From Oryzias latipes (taxonomy: Eukaryota; Chordata; Actinopteri; Beloniformes; Adrianichthyidae): DNA of 64,000 nt. The stretch spans positions 35,850,960 through 35,914,959 of the forward strand of contig NC_019859.2 of assembly GCF_002234675.1 (NCBI RefSeq), written 5' to 3'. This document shows positions 32,577 to 43,244 of this stretch, piece by piece. Under the pieces are notes generated by a model. The model had not been told where the DNA came from. It did no database searches and saw only the letters and a program-made list of their open reading frames with translations. Numbering within the stretch: the first letter of the stretch is position 1; each line of letters opens with the position of its first letter. The translations under genes were made by a program, and so were the position numbers.

Positions 32577-35500
32577 CTGTGGACACACACAGAAGCGCTG
32601 CTACACACCGTGGAATCAGGAATATGAGATGCCGGTGCTGCTCGGCAGATTTGCATCATCATTAGTTACCAGCAGGTCGTCCACAACAACCAGCTGGTTC
32701 CACACACCTCCTGTAGGGGTCCTCATAGGCCAGGAACAGAGACTTCTTGGGGAGCTCCTTGAGGAAGTTCTCCAGCTGCTCCTCTGACTGATCCAAACTG
32801 AGGAGAGAGATTCGGATCATTTAGTCTAGTAAGCAACACAAAACGGGCTTTTTATTTGACCTTTGATTGACATAAATAGAACTTATCAAAATTGTCAGTG
32901 AACAGATGTGTTATAACTAAATTAGATTTAAAGTGACCTTTGTTCATAAAAACGTTCTCGTGGTGTTTAAAAAGCCACATTTCAGTGGCCCGTCGTCTGA
33001 TGGCCCCCCACCCAAAGTCCACTGGCTCCGTGCTTCAAAATCTAAACTTCTGACTCAATTCAATCATTTCAGTCACCGGGAATCACTGCCTAAACTTTAT
33101 CGATGCCATGGTCTTGGCTTCTGATTACAACTGAACTCTACTCGTATTTTCGGCTCATTTTTCCTCCTAAAGTCATAGTTTTACTCCAAATTGTTAGTTT
33201 TTTTAATCATTATTGTTTTTCAGTTCATTTTATTTTTGTTTTGATTGTTTTTTTGGCCAATCAAAGGAGGGAGGGTGTTGGGAGGGGCATTGTGATGTGG
33301 GATGGATGGAAAGGGAGGGCAAAAGGGTTGAAGGGGTTTGGGGGGGGGTTTTCCTTGATTGTTTTCCTCATCCATAATTGTAAACACTTTGCACTGGAAT
33401 TTCTGTCATTTGAAAATGTTCAATAAACAAAGCTGGGGAAATTAAGCCCCATTTCATCAGGGGGCATGTGCAGGCTGGACGGGGCAGATCAGGGAGCGTG
33501 TGCAGGCTGGACGGGGCAGATCAGGGGGCGTGTGCAGGCTGGACAGGGCAGATCAGGGGGCGTGTGCAGGCTGGACGGGGCAGATCAGGGGGCGTGTGCA
33601 GGCTGGACGGGGCAGATCAGGGGGCGTGTGCAGGCTGGACGGGGCAGATCAGGGGGCGTGTGCAGGCTGGACGGGGCAGGGGGGCGTGTGCAGGCTGGAC
33701 GGGGCAGATCAGGGGGCGTGTGCAGGCTGGACGGGGCAGATCAGGGGGCGTGTGCAGGCTGGACGGGGCAGATCAGGGAGCGTGTGCAGGCTGGACGGGG
33801 CAGATCAGGGGGCGTGTGCAGGCTGGACGGGGCAGGGGGGCGTGTGCAGGCTGGACGGGGCAGATCAGGCAGCGTATGCAGGCTGGACGGGGCAGATCAG
33901 GGGGCGTGTGCAGGCTGGACGGGGCAGATCAGGGGGCGTGTGCAGGCTGGACGGGGCAGGGGGGCGTGTGCAGGCTGGACGGGGCAGATCAGGGGGCGTG
34001 TGCAGGCTGGACGGGGCAGATCAGGGGGCGTGTGCAGGCTGGACGGGGCAGATCAGGGAGCGTGTGCAGGCTGGACGGGGCAGATCAGGGGGCGTGTGCA
34101 GGCTGGACGGGGCAGGGGGGCGTGTGCAGGCTGGACGGGGCAGATCAGGCAGCGTATGCAGGCTGGACGGGGCAGATCAGGGGGCGTGTGCAGGCTGGAC
34201 AGGGCAGATCAGGGGGCGTGTGCAGGCTGGACGGGGCAGATCAGGGGGCGTGTGCAGGCTGGTCGGGGCAGGGGGGCGTGTGCAGGCTGGTCGGGGCAGA
34301 TCAGGGAGCGTGTGCAGGCTGGACGGGGCAGATCAGGGAGCGTGTGCAGGCTGGACGGGGCAGATCAGGGAGCGTGTGCAGGCTGGACGGGGGCAGATCA
34401 CGGAGCGTGTGCACGCTGGACGGGGCAGATCAGGGAGCGTGTGCAGGCTGGAGGGGGCAGATCAGGGAGCGTGTGCACGTTGGACGGGGCAGATCAGGGA
34501 GCTTGCACATGCGCTTTTTGGCCGCTCTGACATCACATCCGTGTCTCTGCAGTCTGACTTACAGCGATGTCAAAGGAGAAATACTCAGAAATGCAAAAAT
34601 GACATGTTTTTTACAATAATAAAATGCCAAACGTAGATGTCAAAACCCCAAAAATTATTTGCACCTTAGACATGTAGGGCCCTTGGTAGGGGGGGTGCTT
34701 GGACATCACTGCCAGCAAGCAGCGGATGTCCTCCTAGCACCCTACCCGCCAATTTTAACCGCACCTTAGACATTTAGGGCCCCTTGGTGGGGAGGGTGAG
34801 GGGACGTCACTGTGAGTAATCAGGAGATGTCCCCTTAGTGCCCTACCCGCCAATTTTAACTGCAACCCCCTTAGTACACACACCCCTCCCCCCTCAATAT
34901 ATACATCCCAACATAAACACACACACATGCACACACACACCATCTCAAACACACATACACGCACACACATTTTGCAAGGAAGGTGGGACCTGGGTCCATC
35001 TGTCCCCTGCCTCTTCCCTGGTGGGGGGTGCGGGCCCCTTTGCATCGGCGGCCGTGTCCCCGGGGTGCCGGCTTCCTGGGCCCGGCGGTGCTCTCTCCGC
35101 GCGGTGGGGGAGTTCACATTACATCTGAGCCGGGGGTGTCTGGTCCCTGGGGGGTGGGTTCTGGTCCTTGCTCCTGAGTGCTGGGCCCCGCCAAATTTCC
35201 AACTGTGGCCGAGCCTGGTGGCCTTATTTATAACACCCCTTGTGGGCCCTCTTTTTTTCCCCGGGGTTCCCCCCTCCTGGGCGGGGGCGGCGGGCCCCCT
35301 GCCTCGCTCCTCCCTGGACCAACCGTGGGCCGGGCGGATGGCTGCCTGGAGTGCGGAGCGGGTCTCCCTTGGGGGGTCCTGGCTCGTACCTGGGGTTGGG
35401 GCGGGGGGATGCCCGGAACTCCTGGGTGGTGGTGGGGTGCTCGTTTGGGGCTGTGGGCGTCCTTCTCCGGTGGGGCTCTGCGTTGGGTTCTCCCGGCGCG

Positions 35501-36331
35501 GCGGGGGGGCTGCTCTCCTGGTTGGGCTGGGGCGGCGCTCTCTTTCCCTCCGTGCTTCCCTGGCCTCTGGCTCTGGGGGCCTTGCGGCAGCCCTGCTGGC
35601 CCTGGCCTGGGTGGCGGGCTTGGTCGCCCGGGCGGCGGTTGTTCCCTGCCGGTTCCCGTGTGGCGTTGGGGGGATTCCGGCTGACGCTGCTGCTGCGGTG
35701 GGGGTCTTGGGGTGGGGATGGCTGGGCACTCTCCCTCCTTCTTTTCACATTCCACCATCCATTTTAGAAGAACATAAAACCTCACCTGAGCACTGGTGTT
35801 AGCTCACCTTTGCACTAATAGCTTGCATGACTGAATGACTGAAATATTTCACACTAGTTGGTTTTAAGGCATAAGTATGCGTGTGAACACTATCTGTTTT
35901 GTGTACATGTCGACAGGTGGACATTTTTGCAGCTAGCAGGTGTGTTGATAATATTTGAGTGTGTGTGGACGGGCCCCGCCCTTTTTGTACTGCATTTGAA
36001 CCTTACCATAATGATTAACAACCAGTAAACTTGTTGCTGTATGCTGCTTCATGGTCTTATCCCCCTTCCCCTCCTATTATCACCCCCTACCTCCCCCTCT
36101 CTCTAGCGTCCCTCTCTCTTCTTCCCCTCTTTCCTTTTCCGTCCGGTCCAACACCAAAGATTTTCAGACATGATTGAAATTAATAAAGTTTGGCCTCAAT
36201 TACAAAAGGGGTTTATTCAGACATACCTTTGGTTTGTCAGAAGATTAATAACCCCTCTTGTTAAAGCAAAATATGTCCAACACAAGAGGCCCTCAGCTCT
36301 CGTCTGTCTGCCCAGCTGTTGGACAGGACAA

Positions 36332-36365
<34 letters not shown>

Positions 36366-38303
36366 AAAAATGTGATTTTAATTGAGGGAGACTTTAAGCC
36401 GTGACGCCTGTTGATGCAAATACGCATCAAACCCTTTCAACTCCTAATTTACCTTAACTTAGCGTCTACATCACACGTGTCAAACTCAAGGCCCGGGGGC
36501 CAAATGTGGCCCACCACGTTATTTTATGTGGCCCACGAGAGCATAAAGGTTTTTGATTACTTAAAATAATGTTTTTCTTTAGTTGATTACATATTATTTA
36601 TGTGTAGCTACTGTTGTAATTATTCAGTGTTTGCAGGTCTTATGTGTGAATGCAGACAAATTGTTGTCATCAAACCATCAGTAAATGCAAGTTTGATCCT
36701 TCAGTAATGGAGTTATGTGGGTTTTAATAAGAGGACAAAACATAAATGGTTTATGCTAAATAACAAGCAAACATGTTTTCTATGCAACTGCAATTGTCAC
36801 TTTAAAAAGTTATAATAAATAAATAATGAGTTGTTTAACATTAAGGAGTAGTTACATTTATTTTTGATTACATTTAGTTACATGTATAAGTTACATCTGG
36901 CCCTTTGAGGACAGACACTATGCTGATGTGGCCCTCAGTGAAAATGAGTTAGACACCCCTGGTTTACATGAAAGCAAAAACATTAGTAATTTTTATCATA
37001 GCTGGAAACATGTGCAGGTGTCAATGAGTATATAGTAAATAAAAAACTGAGCTCCAACTGGAAGGAAAAATATTTTCTGAAATGAAATTACTGCAAAGTT
37101 GATTTCTGAGTATTTCTTGATTGTCATCGCTGCAGTTGGAAAAGGAGCATATTTGTGACGTCGAAAATATGCTGGGGGGGCCACAAGCTCTCTGCTCCGA
37201 TTAATCAGAGAGCTCTCAGCAATGTGGCCCCGCCCACACAGAGGTGAAATTTAAATGAACTCCTGCCGCTCTGCAGAAACTAGGTTCTAGAAAACGACAC
37301 AGTTTTTCGGGTTTTGGCCAAAAACAGCATCATCATCTCTAACCATTGTGTTATCCTAGGCACGTTAACGTTGGGAGTTGGGTCATCTAGACCCACTAGA
37401 CAGAGCTCTGAACCTTTTTTCTTCAATGATTTGTGATCTTCACTGGTGTCCATGGATTACATGAAATCTTTCCACCTTTGTCATGGTAGGGAGAACATGT
37501 CAATGGAGGGGGGGGGTCATCTAAGATAGCACAAGGGTTAAAAGACCACTGGGAAGATCTTCAGAGTGAGACTTTTAACAGAATCACACATGACACATCT
37601 AAAAAAGAAACTAAAGCCAAGAGGAAACTCAATTACAAAAAAAGACATGTACGATTGTGTCAATCTGAGTGGCTTTGAAATAATCCACCGTTGATGTTTT
37701 CACCAGGAATGTGATGATAGGAGAAATACTCAAAGTGCAATAAGAAATCTAAGGTGAAATGAAGTCCATTTGTCTTTTGTTGCCGTTTTTTTTAACATCA
37801 TCTTAAAAATAAGGGATAAACAAGCGGCATAGCTGTTCAATAAGCTTATATTTAATTTAGCAAAGACCTCAGTTGTCATTTTGAAGTGAAAACTAAAGTG
37901 TTTCTGTCCAAATGTGGCCAATCATTGTGTAAAATCAAACAATACATTTCATTTTATCAGTTTAACTTGACAGCAAATGGAGAAGAATGAGACGTTCATG
38001 TTCCAGAGCACAGAAACAGGTCAAGGACCAGAACGCCATGATGGACGCCGCTCTGTTCATAATGTACCTGATGTACAGAAGAGCCAGCTGAGCAGAACGC
38101 TCCACGTAAAACTCATCCGTCAGCTTTTTGAAGAAGTCATGGAGCGTGGGAGCAAACTGCTGGCAGGTGTCACTTTCAGCGGACGCAAAGAAAAGCAGGA
38201 GGATTCGGTTCTGCAGGCGCAGGACCACTTCCCGCTCTGTGTCCAGCTCCTCCTGGTCTTTGTTGTTCTTCACCAGAACGTGGTCGTAGAACAGATCCAC
38301 CAT
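32234..38303 (-). CDS. nxnl1: Nucleoredoxin-like 1, tandem copy A (3 coding exons)
   Basis: This encodes a predicted 222-residue thioredoxin-fold protein (exons 38303-38068, 32797-32708 and 32576-32234). NXNL1, rod-derived cone viability factor, is a photoreceptor factor that protects cones; this family role is established in mammals. It starts MVDLFYDHVLV and has the conserved 'LDTEREVVLRLQNRILLLFF' strand. The redox centre reads S44-D-T-C47, so the first cysteine of the usual CXXC is missing. The cis-proline region 'ELPTVVVLRPD' and the tail 'DPVRRLKYKVED' are family-typical, followed by a run of eight lysines. Splice sites are GT-AG with phases 2 and 2. The 5.3-kb first intron is full of repeats. 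Copy B lies upstream in the same orientation. Confidence 0.88.
32708..32797 (-). CDS. nxnl1: nxnl1 copy A, coding exon 2
   Basis: This 90-bp exon is preceded by a CT-rich tract and CAG and followed by GTGTGT. It encodes 'LDQSEEQLENFLKELPKK' and 'LFLAYEDPYR', matching the helix and strand region of NXNL1. Confidence 0.88.
32800..33450. other. Intron 1 of nxnl1 copy A, right part
   Basis: This includes a possible LINE 3' tail at about 32950-33430 ('gtccactggctccgtgcttc' through 'aaaatgttcaataaacaaag'). The assignment is uncertain and no coding exon was seen. Confidence 0.35.
33456..34507. repeat. 32-bp GC-rich minisatellite, about 33 units
   Basis: The unit is 'cagatcagggggcgtgtg' followed by 'caggctggacgggg' (32 bp). 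Shorter 28-bp units lack 'atca' (near 33680, 33835, 33957, 34118 and 34270). A 280-bp higher-order duplication is visible: the variants 'gatcagggag' (33771, 34051) and 'agcgtatgca' (33871, 34151) recur at exactly that distance. Because 32 is not a multiple of three, all three plus frames stay open for about 350-380 codons. These are not genes. The array lies in nxnl1 copy A intron 1. Confidence 0.95.
34656..36363 (+). mobile_element. GC-rich retroelement, copy 2, with poly(A) tail
   Basis: It matches copy 1 from about position 1895 to its end, so it is 5' truncated. It ends in 29 A (36335-36363). It is flanked by an 8-bp direct repeat CCAAAAAT (34648-34655 and 36364-36371), as left by target-primed reverse transcription. 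Long proline/arginine-rich minus-strand frames (up to 324 codons) and an alanine/leucine-rich plus-strand frame (291 codons) are probably compositional. It sits in nxnl1 copy A intron 1, antisense to the gene. Confidence 0.85.
36472..36961. mobile_element. hAT-like MITE
   Basis: The ends CACACGTGTCAAACTC and GAGTTAGACACCCCTG are imperfect inverted repeats. Flanking 8-bp sequences GTCTACAT (36464-36471) and GTTTACAT (36962-36969) match at 7 of 8 bases, as expected for a hAT insertion. The interior has 'aatgtggcccaccacg' and an AT-rich core without coding capacity. Confidence 0.8.
37070..37335 (-). repeat. Repeat family X, inverted partial copy
   Basis: It contains 'tgacgtcgaaaatatgctgg', 'ggccccgcccacacagagg' and 'gaactcctgccgctctgcag', the inverse of the blocks at 1285-1400 and 54240-54290. 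Confidence 0.6.
37343..37537 (+). mobile_element. piggyBac-like MITE with TTAA at its right end
   Basis: It runs from CCATTGTGTTATCCTAGG to AGATAGCACAAGGG. TTAA follows at 37538-37541 and CTAA precedes it, a decayed piggyBac target duplication. Confidence 0.75.
38068..38303 (-). CDS. nxnl1: nxnl1 copy A, coding exon 1
   Basis: 236 bp from ATG (38303-38301) to a donor AG|GTACAT. It encodes 78 codons plus two bases. If the intron is retained, the frame runs on to a stop at 37962, giving a 113-residue truncated product. Confidence 0.9.
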
Positions 38304-39075
38304 CCTGCAGGCAAATGGGAGCCAGACAAACGGGAGGCGTGTCGGTTATGCTGTCACATCCAGTTCAGGAGACCGATTCAAAACCCAAAGAGTCCATAGA
38401 AGAGAACCAATTACATCACCGTCTGTAAGAAGGAGACGGTTCAGGCTATTTCACCCTTCTTTGGAATTCTAAAGACACCAAAATAACATGAACATGGCAA
38501 AAATAAAAGACAGACTGGTAAACAACAACCAATGTGTCTTCACTCTGTCATGACATTTAGGTCTCTGTGTTGAATATCCTTCCTCACATCCACCCAGTCA
38601 CACTTCTATAATCACATATAATCTCAGATTATCCTCTCTGTCTCTCACCTTAATAACGTCCTCCAGAAACGGGAAAATCTGCAAACCCAGACTTTTCTCT
38701 GCTTCAGTTCCCTTCGCTTTTCTCAACTTTTCTCCCAGCGTGTCTTTAGGGTTCAGTTTCTTATCTGGTTGATGTCAAACTTCCTCCGCTAATCATTTCT
38801 GTCTTCACCACCCCACCTCTGTCTGAGAGGGAGGGGCTGAAAGATGACAGACAGACGGGCGTCGATCTGGCGTCCGGCCTTTCTGTGGACATGAAAGCAG
38901 GAACTGAACAATAGCGTCTCTCTAAATAAAGAAGAATCTGATGTGATAAACTATAACAATATAAAAAAAAGCTCGACAAGCCCTCTGTTAGAGTTTTATT
39001 GTGTGGTAACCGTGGGAAACGGGACGGTTGTAGTTGCACCTGCATCGTGTGGCGAGCTCAACTTTTTCGGAGTAT
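38304..39075. other. Intergenic: upstream of nxnl1 copy A
   Basis: This is the 5' flank of nxnl1 copy A and lies downstream of copy B. No TATA box or recognised repeat could be assigned with confidence. Confidence 0.35.
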
Positions 39076-39079
39076 TTAG

Positions 39080-39240
39080 CTAAAGGATGGTGATTGATCA
39101 CAGGCTCATTGCAACTGCAAAAAGGGCCGGCCCACTGACTGTACACGGGAGCTGGACTGAGCGACCCCTCCCATTGGCATTGCAAACAGGAAGTACCTGC
39201 TGGCTCCAAGAGGCCAAAATCCCAAAGACTTCTATAGAGA
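39080..39240 (-). repeat. Family Y fragment, inverted
   Basis: 'aggaagtacctgctggctcc' and 'gaggccaaaatcccaaagac' are the inverse of the family Y tail at 9330-9370 and 31950-31990. Confidence 0.5.
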
Positions 39241-39590
39241 AACTAGAAGGAGCTGCAGTTCCAGAAAAAGAAGGAGACCATAAATAAAGTGAAAACAGCA
39301 CAATAACAAAATAGATATGTTTGTGAAAAATGCCAGAGCCGGGTATCGAACCAGCGAGCTTCTGCACCAAGGATTCCGCACGGATTTCAATGGAGGCAAA
39401 AATCCTGGAAATCCTGGAATATCTGGAAAAGGATTTGAAGGATCAAAAGTCACAGCTGGAAAAAGCTGAAAGAGCTGAAGATTTGAATAGTTGAATGGTT
39501 GAAATAAATGAGTTAAGATGGAGGAAGATACTAGAATAAAGAAAGAGAAACAGGAAAACAGTGGGTTGAACGCTATAGCATAGCTGTTCT
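39241..39590 (+). repeat. Dispersed repeat family Z, copy 2
   Basis: It matches 10115-10560, including 'aaaaatgccagagc' and 'atcgaaccagcgagcttctg'. The minus strand carries a perfect B-box GGTTCGATACC. Confidence 0.55.
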
Positions 39591-40106
39591 CTGGCTGGTG
39601 CCTCCTGTGCCCCCTGCTCTCTGGAGCTGGGGGCCCCTGTGGCGGTCCTTCAGGCCCTTCATGTGTGAAGGTTTTTGGTGCCAACTGGTGAGTTTGTAAC
39701 ATTTGAGTGTTTTTGGACAAGCCCCGCCCCTTCTGACTGCACTTGACAGTAATGATGATGAACATCCAGAAAATTGTTCTGTGATTCGACCCCCCCCCCC
39801 CCCCCATTTCTTAATCATCCTCTAACTTCCTTATCCCCCTCCTTTATTGTCACTCCTTTCCTTTTCCACCCTCATCCCTCATCTCTAACATCCCTCTCTC
39901 TTCTTCTTTCTTCTCTTTTCCACTCGGTTCAACTAGATATGTTTACAAACATGATCAATGTAAACAAAGTTTGGCCTCAAATCCAAAAGGGGTTTATACA
40001 AATATACCCCTCGTGTGTCAGAGGATTCTGTTCAACACCAGATGCCTTCAGCTCTGATCTGTCGGCTCAGCTGCTGAACAAGACAAGACAGGAAATAAAT
40101 CATGAA
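39591..40106 (+). mobile_element. GC-rich retroelement, 3' fragment (copy 4)
   Basis: This is a diverged fragment with 'ctctggagctgggggcccct', a C-run at 39790 and the shared 3' block 'tttggcctcaaatccaaaag' through 'caagacaggaaataaatc'. Compared with copies 1 and 2, most of the GC-rich body is missing. Confidence 0.55.
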
Positions 40107-40832
40107 ATAAACACAGAAGCGTGTCCCGACAGAGGCCTGTGGCATTAATCCAAACTCATGCACGCACTTGTAGATTGGATTTAGAGAAAAACATTTTAGA
40201 AAGGCTGGTCCTCTTCCTTCAGCTCAACATGACTCAGCAGAAATTGAGTTAAAACACGGCTCCATCAATACAACGTGCCAATCCAAAATAATGACAACTG
40301 TTCCCGTGTTTATGCTGAAAACCCGTGTTAACCGTTCAACTGGCGATGGGCTTGTTCTGAATTCAGACATCACCTCCCATCAAATAACTATGAACACGTG
40401 CGGACAACAGAACAATTTTTAATAACAACATTTCAGGGTTTGATCACATGGATCATGAACTTTAAACACAGTAATATCTATTTTTTCTGATTCTGTAGTA
40501 TCTGAATTTGGCAACATTTGATTTAACTTCACCTTCAGGCTACACATCACAACGGTTTGATATGAGTCTTGGCATCTGCTTCAAAACATTATTTTTGTGT
40601 GAACAACAGTACTATTTGGTTTCCTTCAAAGTAGTCATAGAATTGATAAATTCAGACATGAAGGGTTTTACTAGTAATGATTATATGTTTCCTTATCTTA
40701 GGATGAAAGAGACAACCAACAAGATCAACACAAGCCTCAGTACAAGACATACAATACTGCATTGAGGCCAATGATCTGATTGGATCATTACAAGTACTTT
40801 TTATGACTCCACATATCTACAGCTTATTTTAA
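40107..40832. other. Region 3' of nxnl1 copy B, nothing recognised
   Basis: AT-rich; probably includes the 3' untranslated region of nxnl1 copy B next to 40833. No repeat was identified. Confidence 0.35.
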
Positions 40833-41202
40833 TTATCTTTTTCTCCATGTTCCCTTGTCTGGCTCTTTTCTCCTGTCATCCAGTGTCTCATTTTTCTCTT
40901 TCTGGCTGTTTCTGTCTTCTTTCTCCCATAACTTCCACCATCTCTTCCTCCTCTTGTCATCCTCAGTCTTGTATTTGAGCCTCCTCACAGGGTCGGTGGC
41001 GCTGCGTAGGTTAAGGTCGTCGAACTCCTCGTTCAGCATGAACGTCCTCTCAACGATCTCTGACGATTCCTGCCAGTTGTGAAAACAGTTGGTGCCAAGA
41101 TGAGAGATGTCGTGGACGGCGTTTGGAGAAAGGACGGAGCCGTCAGGGCGCAGCACCACAACCGTTGGTGTGTGCGTCACCTGAAAGATGCTCTGCAGTT
41201 CC
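40833..41202 (-). CDS. nxnl1: nxnl1 copy B, coding exon 3 with stop
   Basis: The acceptor is TTCAG at 41203. It encodes 'ELQSIFQVTHTPTVVVL' to the basic tail ending KGTWRKR-stop. Confidence 0.9.
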
Positions 41203-42468
41203 CTGAAGAGGACAAGAACGCAGCTTCAGGAACCAGCTTTGTCGCACAGAAATACAGAGCCCTCCACCTGTCTGTGGTTAAAAATAATCAGATAAACCGC
41301 ACGCACGGATTAATCAATTGTGCTCATACTGTTGCACAATTGAGATGATGTTACAGTATTTGATTGGCTGTACGTTGGTCCCATGACGTGTCAGATGGTG
41401 ATTGGACTGGGTAAATTACGATACGGCCGTAGAAGGATAAATTGGAAGTTCTGTTATGAACAAAGCTCCGAAATAGAGCGAGATGATCTTCTAAACGTGC
41501 TATTATTATAGTTAATGATTATTATTTAGTGTTTGTTCGCTTATAGTTTTTAAATCCGTGTGGTCAGTCCTTTATTTAGGCAGAACTGACCTGGAAGAAG
41601 GGTTAGGGTTAGGCTAATCCGTGCTAACAACATTTATCCGTGGATGAACTGGAATAACATCAGCCTTTATTTGGTCTGGACCCGACTGGAAACACAGATT
41701 CAGATGATTGTTTGGACGGTTTCTCAGGACTCCGCCTCCGCCCGTCCCAACGCCGCTCCTCTGCTTGGAGATACAACTCTCCCGGAAGACACGGCTCTCC
41801 CGAGTCCGGAGTATGACTGCGGTCCGAAGCCTCCTCTGTTGCGCACACGTAACAAGCGCCCTCCCCTGCCCGCACACACGAAGCTACGAGTCCCGCTGCT
41901 CTGCTCAGAGACACGCACATCCAATGTGTGCACGCGCACAATTGCACAACAGTACGAGCACAATTGATCAATAGGTGCGCACGGTTTATCTGATTTTTTT
42001 TTTTTAACTACTGGCACCTGGTGGGCTCCATTCATAAAGGCAGATCTGAACCTTTTTTTTTATCTTACTTCCTGTAGGGGTCATCAAAGGTGAGAAACAA
42101 AATCTTCTTGTGGAATTCTTTTAGAAACTTTTCCTGCTGCTCTTCCGACTGGTCCAAGCTGGAGAAACCAGAATATAGATAAAACAATAAGGACAAATGC
42201 ATTGGAAAAAAGATCAAATCCACCTCAGGTACCTGACGTAGATGAGTGCAAGCAACTTTGGATATTCAATATAAGCCGGATCTTTGAGTCTCTTAAAAAA
42301 ATGATTGAGGACCGGCACAAACTTGTGGCATTTCTCACAGCCAATGGATGCAAAGAACAGCAAGATGATGCGGTTCTCCAGGATCCCAATGATCTCCCGC
42401 TCCGTGTTGAGTTCATCCTGATCGGAGTTATTTTCCACCAGAACTCGGTTTAAAAACAGGTCCACCAT
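40833..42468 (-). CDS. nxnl1: Nucleoredoxin-like 1, tandem copy B (3 coding exons)
   Basis: This encodes a predicted 231-residue paralogue of copy A (exons 42468-42233, 42158-42069 and 41202-40833). Exons 1 and 2 have exactly the lengths of copy A (236 and 90 bp) and the same phases, proving shared origin. It starts MVDLFLNRVLVENN and retains a full CXXC redox centre, C44-E-K-C47, after 'IILLFFASIG'. Other family marks are 'TPTVVVLRPDGSVLSPNAV' and 'DPVRRLKYKTED'. The tail is basic and tryptophan-containing ('KRRKRWWKLWEKED'). Intron 1 is only 74 bp; intron 2 (866 bp) is mostly an inverted-repeat element. This copy looks more likely than A to keep oxidoreductase activity. Which copy is orthologous to a given fish nxnl1 cannot be settled here. 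Confidence 0.88.
41282..42003. mobile_element. Terminal-inverted-repeat element in nxnl1 copy B intron 2
   Basis: The left end (41284-41340, 'atcagataaaccgcacgc', 'atcaattgtgctcatactg') and the right end (41940-41994) are inverted copies over about 55 bp. TTAA sits at both edges (41278-41281 and 42004-42007), which could be a piggyBac-type target duplication, although the right edge abuts a T run. The interior is GC-rich with no transposase. Family unassigned. Confidence 0.65.
42069..42158 (-). CDS. nxnl1: nxnl1 copy B, coding exon 2
   Basis: 90 bp, acceptor CTCCAG, donor AA|GTAAGA. It encodes 'LDQSEEQQEKFLKEFHKK' and 'LFLTFDDPYR'. Confidence 0.9.
42233..42468 (-). CDS. nxnl1: nxnl1 copy B, coding exon 1
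   Basis: 236 bp, ATG at 42468-42466, donor AG|GTACCT. It carries the CEKC motif. Reading through the intron would stop after 84 residues. Confidence 0.9.
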
Positions 42469-42539
42469 GATGGAGGAAGATGGCAGGTTTAAACAAACCT
42501 GCAGGGACAGAAAGGTAAAAGAAATCTGTAGATTCTGTT

Positions 42540-42840
42540 CTCCAAAGACCCACTTTGAGGAAATTTGTGTTTTTAACTCGTTCTTGTAGCCTTTTTCTGA
42601 TGAAAGAGGACATCAATAAGACTACTCAGGATTAAAATAGCTTTTCTTCGTTTTTTGGGATCAGGAACAGATGGAAAAACACGACGTTTGAAAAAACTGA
42701 AATGGGCGCATCACAAGCTCCGCCCCCTAATGACTACCGTTGGTATTCCGCACCAACAGTTCCGCCCTCAGAGATAATTTCTAATGAACTCCTGCCGCTC
42801 TGCAGAAACTACAACACATTTAGAGTTCATGCTGGACATG
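42540..42840 (-). repeat. Repeat family X, inverted and internally deleted
   Basis: It contains 'cacaagctccgccccctaat' and 'gaactcctgccgctctgcag' close together, with the long middle segment seen at 46265-46480 missing. It lies just upstream of nxnl1 copy B and so may supply part of its 5' flank. Confidence 0.55.
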
Positions 42841-43244
42841 TCTTCCATCAAAGCGATCTAGGAAACGACTGATGGACTTTGTTTCTTTAAAACCAACTTG
42901 ATCTTCATCATCTGGACAAAAACAAGCGGGAAGAGGAGAACTTTCCTCTGAAATGTAGCTTTGGATCCCTGAAGGTGACGTTTAGCAGATAAACCGCTGG
43001 TTAGTCCTCATCCAGCAACAGAGCCAGAGGCTGCTTCTGGAGCCGTTGCCGTGACAACGCGTCACACAACGTATCATATAGTCCACTACCTGTGAAAAAC
43101 AATTGAAAGCTAAAAAACACCCAGATTGAAGTAATGATAATTGAATACTGTCTATTTCCTTCATTAATGCCCATGATAAAAGCTGGTTCATGCCCCTCGA
43201 GGTGTCCAGTATCCAAAGGAAGGGATAATTGATTCAGTATTATA

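Noticed and set aside
33466..34636. Three overlapping 350-380-codon frames as repetitive protein genes
   Set aside because: They are the same 32-bp tandem repeat read in three frames, with no splice or domain evidence.
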